Assembly: GCA_002314875.1 (NCBI GenBank)
Contig: DCHS01000026.1
Location: 30,044-94,043 of the forward strand
Source of the DNA: Prevotellaceae bacterium UBA1746
GTDB taxonomy: Bacteria > Bacteroidota > Bacteroidia > Bacteroidales > Bacteroidaceae
Direction of reading: 5' to 3'
Length of the DNA stretch: 64,000 nucleotides
Shown in pieces: positions 36,354-44,057 of the stretch (positions are counted from its first letter, which is position 1; each line of letters starts with the position of its first letter). A program made the position numbers and the translations under genes. The notes below the pieces were generated by a model. That model searched no databases, was not told the DNA's origin, and worked only from the letters and a program-made list of their open reading frames with translations.

Positions 36354-36905
36354 TTACTTACCGAAGAAACGCTTGTAGAGACCTTCGAAACCACGACCGT
36401 GGCGAGCTTCGTCCTTTGCCATTTCATGAACGGTGTCGTGAATAGCATCGAGGCCTTCTTCCTTAGCGCGCTTTGCAATACCCATCTTGCCATCGCAAGC
36501 ACCGCATTCTGCTTCAATTCGCTTCTCGAGGTTGGTCTTGGTGTCCCATACGCATTCACCGATGAGTTCAGCGAAACGGCTTGCGTGATCAGCTTCTTCA
36601 AATGCATAGCGCTTGAAAGCCTCAGCGATTTCGGGATAGCCTTCACGATCAGCCTGACGAGACATTGCGAGGTACATACCAACTTCAGTGCACTCACCTT
36701 CGAAGTTAGCCTTGAGACCCATCATGATATCTTCGGGGCAACCTTGAGCAACACCGATAACATGTTCGGTAACGTAAACGCGTTCCTCAGCTTCTACAAC
36801 TTCCTTAAACTTGCTTGCAGGAACCTTGCACTGGGGGCAACGCTCGGGAGCTTCAGTACCTTCGTGAATATAACCGCATACGGTGCAGATAAACTTCTTT
36901 TTCAT
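36354..36905 (-). CDS. Reverse rubrerythrin (rubredoxin-first), peroxide reductase
   Basis: 183 residues from ATG 36905. The rubredoxin-type Fe site is at the N-terminus (FICTVCGYIHEG, CPQCKVPASKF), followed by the diiron four-helix domain (EGECTEVGMYLAMSRQADREGYPEIAEAFKRYAFEEADHASRFAELIG with E-x-x-H, and HDTVHEMAKDEARHGRGFEGLYKR). This order is opposite to classical rubrerythrin and typical of anaerobe NADH peroxidases. It reduces hydrogen peroxide. It lies 46 bp after the Fur/PerR gene on the same strand, so both probably share the operator-controlled promoter. Confidence 0.93.
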   Translation of the reverse strand: MKKKFICTVCGYIHEGTEAPERCPQCKVPASKFKEVVEAEERVYVTEHVIGVAQGCPEDIMMGLKANFEGECTEVGMYLAMSRQADREGYPEIAEAFKRYAFEEADHASRFAELIGECVWDTKTNLEKRIEAECGACDGKMGIAKRAKEEGLDAIHDTVHEMAKDEARHGRGFEGLYKRFFGK

Positions 36906-36951
36906 AATTCTTTTGTTTTTTAGATTGTTATTAATAATTATTGGAATTGTC

Positions 36952-37392
36952 TTAATTTTTCGTCTTTGAAGCGCATTTTGGACAGAGTCCGGTGTAATAC
37001 AATTGGATACCCTGAACCTTGTAGCCATCAGGAAGTTTATGCTCATAATCACCAATACCCTCAGGATTGTAGATGTCTATGATCTTTCCGCAATTATAGC
37101 AGAAAAAATGAGCATGTGACTCTTTAACTGCATCGTAGTGGGCATTCTTGTCATCAATGGTCAACATCATGGCGGCACCCTGCTCCACTAACAGTTTCAA
37201 GGTATTATAAACCGTCGTCTTGGACAAAGTAGGTATATCCTCATGGAGCTCAGTAAATATTTCATCCACAGTAGGATGAGTGTGATGCTCCAAAAGATAA
37301 CGCATCACGGCTATTCGCTGTACCGACCCCTTGACCTCGTGATTGGCCAGGTAATCGTAAACTTCTTTGTCACTTATCTTGTTTTGCTTCAT
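36952..37392 (-). CDS. Fur family repressor, PerR-like
   Basis: 146 residues. Winged helix (VKGSVQRIAVMRYLLEHHTHPTVDEIFTELHEDIPTLSKTTVYNTLKLLVEQG), then the metal-binding region DKNAHYDAVKESHAHFFCYNCGKI and a second CPKC at the end; the two CxxC pairs form the structural Zn site. Gene pairing with a rubrerythrin and a TTATAAT-like operator points to a peroxide sensor (PerR) rather than an iron regulator; this is inference. It probably represses its own operon. Confidence 0.88.
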   Translation of the reverse strand: MKQNKISDKEVYDYLANHEVKGSVQRIAVMRYLLEHHTHPTVDEIFTELHEDIPTLSKTTVYNTLKLLVEQGAAMMLTIDDKNAHYDAVKESHAHFFCYNCGKIIDIYNPEGIGDYEHKLPDGYKVQGIQLYYTGLCPKCASKTKN

Positions 37393-37430
37393 CGGCGGTA
37401 TTTTACTTCTTTTTTGCCTATTAATTACAG

Positions 37431-37449
37431 AATTGTAATCATTACAATT
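37431..37449. promoter_or_regulatory. PerR/Fur-type operator
   Basis: AATTGTAATCATTACAATT is a perfect 9-1-9 palindrome that closely matches the Per box pattern. It lies 13 bp downstream of the -7 element and 39 bp before the repressor start codon, where binding would block transcription. Confidence 0.85.
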
Positions 37450-37461
37450 TTAATTCGAGTG

Positions 37462-37492
37462 CAAATTTACGACATTTTTCCGAACCGCCAAA
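37462..37492 (-). promoter_or_regulatory. Predicted promoter of the perR-like/rubrerythrin operon
   Basis: Minus strand TTTG, 19 bp spacer, TAAATTTG (37469-37462). The palindromic operator follows directly. Confidence 0.75.
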
Positions 37493-37550
37493 TTTTTTTG
37501 CAACTTTTTTTGAGCGTTCCCGGAATATTTTTAATAAACGACCGTAACAA

Positions 37551-37600
37551 CTCTGTCTCTCCTATAATAATATAACTCTGCCTCTCCTATAATAATATAA
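37551..37600. repeat. 25-bp direct tandem repeat
   Basis: Two head-to-tail copies of a 25-bp unit (CTCTGYCTCTCC then TATAATAATATAA), one mismatch. Both end in an AT-rich TATAATAATATAA. Confidence 0.85.
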
Positions 37601-37831
37601 AAAAGCAAACGGTTTATCCAGCATTCATTCAACAGTACTGAACGGCTATGCCCATTTACATTTTTTCATAGAATGGCATTGGTTCAATCATCGCGAACTT
37701 TAATAATATTGAAACCTAGGAAATATGAGGAGTAAATGTGATGGAACCATCTTAACCGCTGGTTTTGCAAACTTATCATTGCAGAATTGTTGCTTATTCT
37801 GCGAAAAATATACTTTTTATAGTACTATGTA
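37601..37831. other. Intergenic stretch without recognised gene
   Basis: Between the tandem repeat and the PadR promoter. Apart from a small hairpin (GCAGAA/TTCTGC near 37782-37803), no coding or RNA signal was recognised. Confidence 0.5.
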
Positions 37832-37862
37832 TTGCATAATACCAAGGCAATGCATACTTTTG
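37832..37862 (+). promoter_or_regulatory. Predicted promoter of the padR-pspC operon
   Basis: TTG (37832-37834), 20 bp, TACTTTTG (37855-37862), 32 bp before the start codon. Confidence 0.7.
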
Positions 37863-37894
37863 CGGCAGAAAACAATTTAATAGGATTTAAAAAT

Positions 37895-38251
37895 ATGATA
37901 AATGTAGAAAATACCAAATCTCAGATGAGGAAGGGTATGTTGGAATACTGCATCATGCTGCTACTCCGTCATCGTCCCTCATATGCCAACGATATCATTG
38001 AGCAATTGAAAGGCGCCAAGATGATCGTGGTGGAAGGAACGCTCTACCCTCTCCTTAACCGTTTGAAAAAGGACGGACTCTTGAAATACGAATGGCAGGA
38101 AAGCAAACAAGGTCCACCCCGAAAATACTACGCGCTCACCATGGACGGTGAAGAAGCGCTGAGGCAACTCGATGCGAGTTGGACGGAATTAGCCACAACT
38201 GTGGACATCCTGCAGTCTATGCCCATTACACCACTACTCCCTGAGGAATAA
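37895..38251 (+). CDS. PadR family transcriptional regulator
   Basis: 118 residues from ATG 37895; the longer frame from 37832 would run through the promoter. Winged helix: QMRKGMLEYCIMLLLRHRPSYANDIIEQLKGAKMIVVEGTLYPLLNRLKKDGLLKYEWQESKQGPPRKYYALTMDG, the conserved PadR core. The GTLYPLLNRL recognition region and PPRKYY wing are diagnostic. PadR proteins usually repress the adjacent gene. Followed 22 bp later by the PspC-domain gene, its likely target. Confidence 0.92.
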   Translation: MINVENTKSQMRKGMLEYCIMLLLRHRPSYANDIIEQLKGAKMIVVEGTLYPLLNRLKKDGLLKYEWQESKQGPPRKYYALTMDGEEALRQLDASWTELATTVDILQSMPITPLLPEE

Positions 38252-38273
38252 CAAAACATCACACCAAATAACC

Positions 38274-39521
38274 ATGAAAAAGAACATTTCAATCAACATA
38301 TTCGGCACCATCTACGCTATAGATGAAGACGCTTACCAATTACTTGACAACTATCTTGAAAGCATGAAGAATTATTTCATGCGTCAGGAAGGTGGCGAGG
38401 AAATCGCTGACGACATAGAACACCGTGTCGCAGAACTTCTTTGGGAAAACAAACAAAACGGAATGGAAGCCGTCAGCATTGAGGTTATCAAGGAAATCAT
38501 CAGCAAGATCGGTAATGCTGATCAGATTGATGAAGAAACTGCTATTCACGAAAACGGTGAAAATACAAATAACGGAAAAGAAAACACAAATACATCAACG
38601 ACAGAGAATTCCGGCCAGCAGGAACAGGCTCAGAGCAGTGCCTTCTTCGATAAGGTAAAAACTCACATGCGCGAGCGCCATCTCTACCGTAATACCAACG
38701 ACAAGATGCTCGGTGGTGTCTGCTCCGGACTTTCAGAATATTTCGGTGTTGGAGACCCGGTACTTTGGCGTATCGGCGCAATTATTCTCACCTTTGTATT
38801 TATGGGTGCAGAATACTGGTTCGTCCCCGATTTTCTTCATGTATTCTTCCCTGTTGCCTATATAATCCTCTGGATTTTAGTTCCCGAGGCTCGTACGGCG
38901 GAGGAAAAACTCAGAATGAGAGGAAAGAAGATTACACCTGAAAATCTCAGTGACCAGATTGTCAATGACTCAGAAGAACAGGAAGCAAAGACTCCTCAAC
39001 CCGTCCGAAACAACGGAGGATGCATCAGATTCTTTTTCTACGCTTTTCTGCTCCTCTTGCTTGCTCCCATGTTCCTGGCGCTTCTCGCTGTTATCATTGC
39101 GTTAATCGTTGCAATGTTTGCTGCTATCTTTGGAGTTTCCGCGCTTATGGCACATCCCGTTCCGGAATTAGCCTGGCTGACCGATGCCATCAGCAGTAAT
39201 CCCTACATTGTCATAATGGGACTTGTAGCCATCATCATCGTCATTGGCATTCCTATCTACGGAATCATCAGAGCAATCCGACGCAATACAAGTCCTATGA
39301 GAAACGGTACTCTTTTCACGCTTATCATAGCATGGATCATCGCTCTCGCCATCTCATTTGCTGCCTGTGGAGTTGTCGGAGTCCGCGCTGCAGAAGGATT
39401 CAAGGTCTTCCATGAGAATCATATCACAATAGAGCAAACGACTGACAGCTTGGAAAACGAGCTGGACACTATCGAAAATTATCTGGAAGAAGAATTTACG
39501 GATTCCATCATTAACGAATAA
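38274..39521 (+). CDS. PspC domain membrane protein
   Basis: 415 residues. The N-terminal helical region (MKKNISINIFGTIYAIDEDAYQLLDNYLESMKNYF) is typical of the Bacteroidetes PspC companion domain. PspC lies at about 140-205 (LYRNTNDKMLGGVCSGLSEYFGVGDPVLWRIGAIILTFVF). Two to four further membrane helices follow (FFFYAFLLLLLAPMFLALLAVIIALIVAMFAAIFGV; YIVIMGLVAIIIVIGIPIYGIIRAI), then an acidic tail. It probably reports or counters envelope stress, as PspC does in proteobacteria; the partner here is unknown. Operon with PadR. Confidence 0.88.
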   Translation: MKKNISINIFGTIYAIDEDAYQLLDNYLESMKNYFMRQEGGEEIADDIEHRVAELLWENKQNGMEAVSIEVIKEIISKIGNADQIDEETAIHENGENTNNGKENTNTSTTENSGQQEQAQSSAFFDKVKTHMRERHLYRNTNDKMLGGVCSGLSEYFGVGDPVLWRIGAIILTFVFMGAEYWFVPDFLHVFFPVAYIILWILVPEARTAEEKLRMRGKKITPENLSDQIVNDSEEQEAKTPQPVRNNGGCIRFFFYAFLLLLLAPMFLALLAVIIALIVAMFAAIFGVSALMAHPVPELAWLTDAISSNPYIVIMGLVAIIIVIGIPIYGIIRAIRRNTSPMRNGTLFTLIIAWIIALAISFAACGVVGVRAAEGFKVFHENHITIEQTTDSLENELDTIENYLEEEFTDSIINE

Positions 39522-39524
39522 AAG

Positions 39525-39566
39525 AAACCCCAGATGAAAACAAAAACTTTTCATCCGGGGTTTTCT
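39525..39566. terminator. Bidirectional terminator between pspC-type gene and dgt
   Basis: Stem AAACCCC(A)GATGAAAA / TTTTCATC(C)GGGGTTT with one mismatch, then TTTCTATAA. Confidence 0.8.
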
Positions 39567-39587
39567 ATAATCTTTAAAATATATACC
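39564..39587 (+). repeat. 24-bp AT-rich repeat, copy 2
   Basis: Identical over 24 bp to 20711-20734. It overlaps the end of the terminator. Confidence 0.7.
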
Positions 39588-39598
39588 TACATGTTTTC

Positions 39599-40927
39599 TT
39601 ATACGGAAGGCAGCTGATGGCCATTAATCTTACGATAAAGATCAAGCGCATAAACATCAGTCATTCCTGTCACATAATCAATCACCGCCATGATGCGTCC
39701 GGGGAGATCCTCAGCATCCATCTCGTACTGGCTGGAAACCTGCTGAAGTAACAAGCGGGAGTAGGAGTTTTCTGGATGACATACGGCCTCCGTCATCAAG
39801 TCGAGGAGTGTATAGATAATCTGATAACCTGCCAGGTCGATATCAGTAACATCCTTGCATTTATAAATCTTGGCACGGGAAATCTCAGCACAACGTTGGT
39901 AACCGGAACGAAGAGGATCTTCCATGTGACTGATCAAACTGCCCTTGAAAGTACCTTCAAGGATTTCTTCCTCATGATCTAGAAAGACTTTTACACATGC
40001 ACGTTCCAAAGCATTGATGGCACACGAGCGATAGAATACCAGGCGTTCACCCATATCGTCAACCTTGGGATGCATTTCACGAAGGGACTGACGAGTACCA
40101 TCATCATGGAAACTCAGGAGAAGTTCTTCAGCCTCTTCATAAGAAAGGATCCGAAGCTTGTATGCATCTTCGATATCCATGATTTCATAACAAATATCGT
40201 CGGCTGCTTCTACCAGATATACAAGAGGATAACGGGCCCATTCTTCATGACCACTTTCAGAGAGCAGACGGGGGATGCCAAGGTGTTGAGCAATCCGGAC
40301 AAAAGTCTCTTCTTCAGTAGCAAAATAACCAAACTTGGGCTTCTTGGCAAAGTAGGAAGGGAAAGGATATTTTACAACACTTGCCAAAGTGCTATAGGTC
40401 AGACCAAAGCCTCCGGAACGACGGCCCTTGAACTGATGAGTTAACAGACGAAATGTATTGGCGTTACCATCGAAGTTCAGAAGGTTGCTCCAAAGCGTCC
40501 AGGGCAATTGAGACTGCAGAGACTGGCCCTTTCCTTCGCGGAAATAAGAGCGGATAGCCTCCTCACCACTATGCCCGAAAGGAGGATTTCCCATGTCATG
40601 GGCCAGGCACGCCGCACTGACGATGGCACCGATATTCATAAAATCCGTATCCGGCAATTCCGGATGACGTTCCTGAAGCACACGGCCTACATCGGTTCCC
40701 AGAGAACGGCCCACGCTTGAAACCTCGAGAGAATGCGTCAAGCGGTTATGCACAAAAATACTACCGGGGAGGGGAAATACTTGCGTCTTATTCTGCATAC
40801 GACGGAATGCAGAGGAAAAAATCAGACGGTCAAAATCGCGCTGGAATTCCGAACGCTGTTCCGTTGGAAGGGGTGCAACTCCCTCTTTTCCGAGACGCAA
40901 AGAAGAGATTAATTGTTGCCAATCCAT
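39599..40927 (-). CDS. dgt: dGTP triphosphohydrolase (dGTPase)
   Basis: 442 residues from ATG 40927 (MDWQQLISSLRLGK). HD-domain metal site: RLTHSLEVSSVGR then AACLAHDMGNPPFGHSGEEAI, and a later EAADDICYEIMDIEDA. EFQRDFDRLIFSSAFRRMQNKTQVFPL is the type 1 dGTPase N-terminal signature. It hydrolyses dGTP to deoxyguanosine and triphosphate, setting dNTP balance. It is divergent from dut with back-to-back promoters. Confidence 0.94.
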   Translation of the reverse strand: MDWQQLISSLRLGKEGVAPLPTEQRSEFQRDFDRLIFSSAFRRMQNKTQVFPLPGSIFVHNRLTHSLEVSSVGRSLGTDVGRVLQERHPELPDTDFMNIGAIVSAACLAHDMGNPPFGHSGEEAIRSYFREGKGQSLQSQLPWTLWSNLLNFDGNANTFRLLTHQFKGRRSGGFGLTYSTLASVVKYPFPSYFAKKPKFGYFATEEETFVRIAQHLGIPRLLSESGHEEWARYPLVYLVEAADDICYEIMDIEDAYKLRILSYEEAEELLLSFHDDGTRQSLREMHPKVDDMGERLVFYRSCAINALERACVKVFLDHEEEILEGTFKGSLISHMEDPLRSGYQRCAEISRAKIYKCKDVTDIDLAGYQIIYTLLDLMTEAVCHPENSYSRLLLQQVSSQYEMDAEDLPGRIMAVIDYVTGMTDVYALDLYRKINGHQLPSV

Positions 40928-40971
40928 ATATTTTGTCTTGTATCTTTCAAAAGAATTCTTAAAATCGACTG

Positions 40972-40979
40972 CAAAAATA
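40972..40979 (-). promoter_or_regulatory. Predicted -7 element for dgt
   Basis: TATTTTTG on the minus strand, 45 bp before the dgt start codon. Confidence 0.5.
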
Positions 40980-41022
40980 CAAAATTCCGCGAAATCATTA
41001 TGCAAGTTCACTGAAAAATATG

Positions 41023-41030
41023 TAATTTTG
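41023..41030 (+). promoter_or_regulatory. Predicted -7 element for the dut operon
   Basis: TAATTTTG followed by CACTC, 38 bp before the dut start codon. Confidence 0.65.
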
Positions 41031-41068
41031 CACTCAATATCTAAAAAACAAAACAAATCCCCTCATCC

Positions 41069-41503
41069 ATGAAGGTTAAAATCATCAACAAATCCCATCA
41101 TCCTCTCCCTGCATATGCTACAATTCTGAGTGCAGGCATGGATCTTAGAGCAAATATCGACGAACCCATCACGCTTAAGCCTCTTGAGCGCTGTCTTGTT
41201 CCCACAGGCATTTACATCGCCCTCCCTCCTGGCTTCGAAGCCCAGGTTCGTCCCCGTTCCGGACTTGCCACAAAGAAAGGCATCACCGTTATTAACGCTC
41301 CCGGTACTGTTGATGCTGACTATCGCGGTGAACTCCGTACCTCACTCGTGAATCTGTCCAATGAGCCATTCGTCATCGAAGACGGCGAACGCATTGCCCA
41401 GCTTGTCGTTGCCCGTCATGAGACAGTTGAGTGGGAAGAAGTTGAAGTCCTCGATGAAACCGAGCGTGGTGCCGGTGGATGGGGAAGCACCGGAAGCAAA
41501 TAA
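41069..41503 (+). CDS. dut: Deoxyuridine 5'-triphosphate nucleotidohydrolase
   Basis: 144 residues, normal for a trimeric dUTPase. All five motifs are present in order: AGMDLRANI, RPRSGLA, GTVDADYRGE, RIAQLVV, RGAGGWGSTG. It converts dUTP to dUMP and PPi, keeping uracil out of DNA. It heads an operon with a TPR lipoprotein, a DUF4292 lipoprotein and an EnvC-like factor, a common Bacteroidetes order. Confidence 0.96.
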   Translation: MKVKIINKSHHPLPAYATILSAGMDLRANIDEPITLKPLERCLVPTGIYIALPPGFEAQVRPRSGLATKKGITVINAPGTVDADYRGELRTSLVNLSNEPFVIEDGERIAQLVVARHETVEWEEVEVLDETERGAGGWGSTGSK

Positions 41504-41532
41504 ACCAGTATACATTAGCGACATAACTTCCA

Positions 41533-43344
41533 ATGTCAAAAAATAGGTCCATTCTCTTTCTTTTTTCTGCATTCTTGCTGACTATCGTTCTGACAGCCAG
41601 CTGCGGAAGCCATGTCCAGAAGCAAAAGGGACAAGACGAGACTTTCCGTGCTCGTGCTCTTCTGACATATGAACAGCAGAGAGAATATGACCAACTCTTC
41701 CTTGAGTCTGTCCGCCAGTCCCATAAAGGGAATACGGATGCCCAGCACGAACTCCTGCAGCGGGCTTTGGAAATAAATCCAAAAGCGTCTGAAGCATTAT
41801 ACGAACTGGGACTGCTGCAGGTGGGACTCTCTCCCCGCACAGACAGTGCACTTGTTGCCCAAGGCGATTCCATGCTCCAGTTGGCACTGGAATTAGAACC
41901 TTCCAACCGTTTTTACCGCCAGGCGGTTGCCCAGCAGATGGTTAAACGTGGAAAATACGCTCGTGCCGTTGAACTTTACGAACAACTGGCAGAAGAGAAA
42001 CCCAATTCGGAAAACTACTCCATGCTTCTCCGTTTATATGAAGTAACGGGACAGAATGAAAAGGCACTTAAGACCGTGGAGCAAATAGAGACTCTCGAAG
42101 GTGTGGACGAAAGTACCTGTGTGGAGAAACACCAGTTATTGATGCGCATGGGTAAGAAAAAGGAGGCTTTCGAAGTTATCGAACAGCTGATTGCTGACAA
42201 TCCTCAGGAAACGCGCTACCGTGTCATGCTTGGCGATCTCTACATGCAGGCGGGAGAAAAGGAAAAGGGATTGGATATCTACCATGACATTCAGCAGACT
42301 GATCCAGACAACCGACTCATCAAGATGGCCATCCTCCCCTACTATCTTGAGGAAAAGGATACCGTTCGCTTCCAAAAGGAAATGTCAGCGGTAATGCTGG
42401 ATCCGAAGATTGACAACAGCCAGAAATTCTCACTCCTTCAGTCCTACGGGCGAAGCCTCTTAGGCGGTGCTACGGGAATTTCCAAAGAATCCCTCTTCTC
42501 CCATTTCTGCGAGGCGCTCTCCGTTCCTCAGGAAGACGGACAGCTCAGTGAACTCTGTCTGTCCTATGCTCAGGCGGCGCAGTTACCCGAAGATTCCCTG
42601 GATGTTGCATTGGACTATGTCCTTAGAGATAATCCGGAATCCTTACAATACCGTCTCCAGAAATTAAGCAACCTCGTCAAGAAGAACGACATTGCTGAAA
42701 TCTATGATTTATGCGTTGAAGGAGAGAAATACAACCCGGACGTCATTCATTTTTACTATTACGAAGGTTTGGCTCTCTATACGCTTTCGCAAACGGACGA
42801 AGCCCTGGAAACTTTTAAACGCGGTGTTGAAATAGCCAATGATGGAACGGAACCCGAACTTGTCTCCGATATGTTTGCCATCATGGGTGACATCTACCAT
42901 CAGATTGACAAGGACTGTGAGGCCTATGCTGCTTACGATTCTGCCCTGGTTTATCAGCCAGACAACATTGGTTGCCTCAACAATTATGCCTACTTCCTTT
43001 CTTTGGGAAACAAGGATCTCGACAAAGCTTCGGAAATGAGCAAGAAAGCGGTCGATAGCGACCCGCAGAATGCGACTTTTCTGGATACCTATGCATGGAT
43101 CTTATATTGCAAAAAGCAGTATACTCAGGCACGTATCTATATCGATCAGACTATAAAGGCGATGCCAGAAGAAGAAACAGAAAGTCCCTCAGCCTCCAAT
43201 ATATATGAGCATGCCGGAGACATCTATTTCCGTTGCAACGATAAAGCAAAAGCTTTGGAATACTGGAAACATGCCCTGGAGCTTTCCGAAGACGATGAAC
43301 AATCAAAAATCATTAATAGAAAGATAAAGAACAAAAAACTATGA
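41533..43344 (+). CDS. TPR-repeat lipoprotein
   Basis: 603 residues. Lipoprotein signal peptide (MSKNRSILFLFSAFLLTIVLTASC with lipobox TASC). Most of the rest is tetratricopeptide repeats, for example HELLQRALEINPKASEALYELGLL, ARAVELYEQLAEEKPNSENYSMLLRLYEVTG and EYWKHALELSEDDEQ at the end. It probably acts as a scaffold at the outer or inner membrane. Its stop overlaps the DUF4292 gene by 4 bp (ATGA), so the two are translationally coupled. Confidence 0.9.
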   Translation: MSKNRSILFLFSAFLLTIVLTASCGSHVQKQKGQDETFRARALLTYEQQREYDQLFLESVRQSHKGNTDAQHELLQRALEINPKASEALYELGLLQVGLSPRTDSALVAQGDSMLQLALELEPSNRFYRQAVAQQMVKRGKYARAVELYEQLAEEKPNSENYSMLLRLYEVTGQNEKALKTVEQIETLEGVDESTCVEKHQLLMRMGKKKEAFEVIEQLIADNPQETRYRVMLGDLYMQAGEKEKGLDIYHDIQQTDPDNRLIKMAILPYYLEEKDTVRFQKEMSAVMLDPKIDNSQKFSLLQSYGRSLLGGATGISKESLFSHFCEALSVPQEDGQLSELCLSYAQAAQLPEDSLDVALDYVLRDNPESLQYRLQKLSNLVKKNDIAEIYDLCVEGEKYNPDVIHFYYYEGLALYTLSQTDEALETFKRGVEIANDGTEPELVSDMFAIMGDIYHQIDKDCEAYAAYDSALVYQPDNIGCLNNYAYFLSLGNKDLDKASEMSKKAVDSDPQNATFLDTYAWILYCKKQYTQARIYIDQTIKAMPEEETESPSASNIYEHAGDIYFRCNDKAKALEYWKHALELSEDDEQSKIINRKIKNKKL

Positions 43345-43991
43345 AACATTATTTTTTCCTTGCAGTTGCAGCTGTTATCATGATGCTGTCAACCAGTTGC
43401 GCAAGTCAGCGCGCTATCACAGGTAACGTAGATGCCATCCAGGCAAAACTCGATGCTCGTATCAAGGCATTTAACCTTGACGAAAACGCTGGTGGTACCA
43501 TTAAGATGAAGCGTGATCAGGCTATTCAGATCTCTCTCACCAAGTATGGTATCGAAGGTGTTCGTGTTACCTTCACTCCTGATAGCATTCTTTTCGTCAA
43601 CAAGCTCTCCCGTACCTACCTCCGTACTTCTTTCCGCGATGCAGATAAGGCAATGGGAGGTGAAGGAACCTTGAACTTCCGCAATGTCCAGGCGTTCTTC
43701 TGGAATGACAACAACGAGAACCGTACCTATTCTACCCTTCCCGTTGCAGGTGTCGTGCCCCTTGAACTTAAGACCAACTATGGCCGTTCTCTCCGTGTTG
43801 GCCAGTACCGTATCCCCTGCAAGATCAACCTTGATATGGAAGGGGCCAACGGTGCAATTGAAACAGGTGAAGCTACCATGAAACTTTCCAAGGTTAGAGC
43901 TGCGAACAACTGGGAACCCAATACAGAAATCTCTTCCAAGTACAAGAGTCTCAATGTTGTTAGCCTCATCAAGGGCCTTTTGAAGAAATAA
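43341..43991 (+). CDS. DUF4292 lipoprotein
   Basis: 216 residues. Signal peptide with lipobox (MMLSTSCAS). The body (GGTIKMKRDQAIQISLTKYGIEGVRVTFTPDSILFVNKLSRTYLRTSF) is a LolA/LolB-like beta-sheet pattern typical of DUF4292. The fold suggests binding of a lipid or lipoprotein, but this is not shown. Conserved partner of the TPR lipoprotein and the EnvC-like protein. Confidence 0.87.
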   Translation: MKHYFFLAVAAVIMMLSTSCASQRAITGNVDAIQAKLDARIKAFNLDENAGGTIKMKRDQAIQISLTKYGIEGVRVTFTPDSILFVNKLSRTYLRTSFRDADKAMGGEGTLNFRNVQAFFWNDNNENRTYSTLPVAGVVPLELKTNYGRSLRVGQYRIPCKINLDMEGANGAIETGEATMKLSKVRAANNWEPNTEISSKYKSLNVVSLIKGLLKK

Positions 43992-44057
43992 AACCATTTA
44001 CAATTTGAATATCTGCCATTTACAATTTAACTTAACTGGAAATTGTAATTAACAAGT

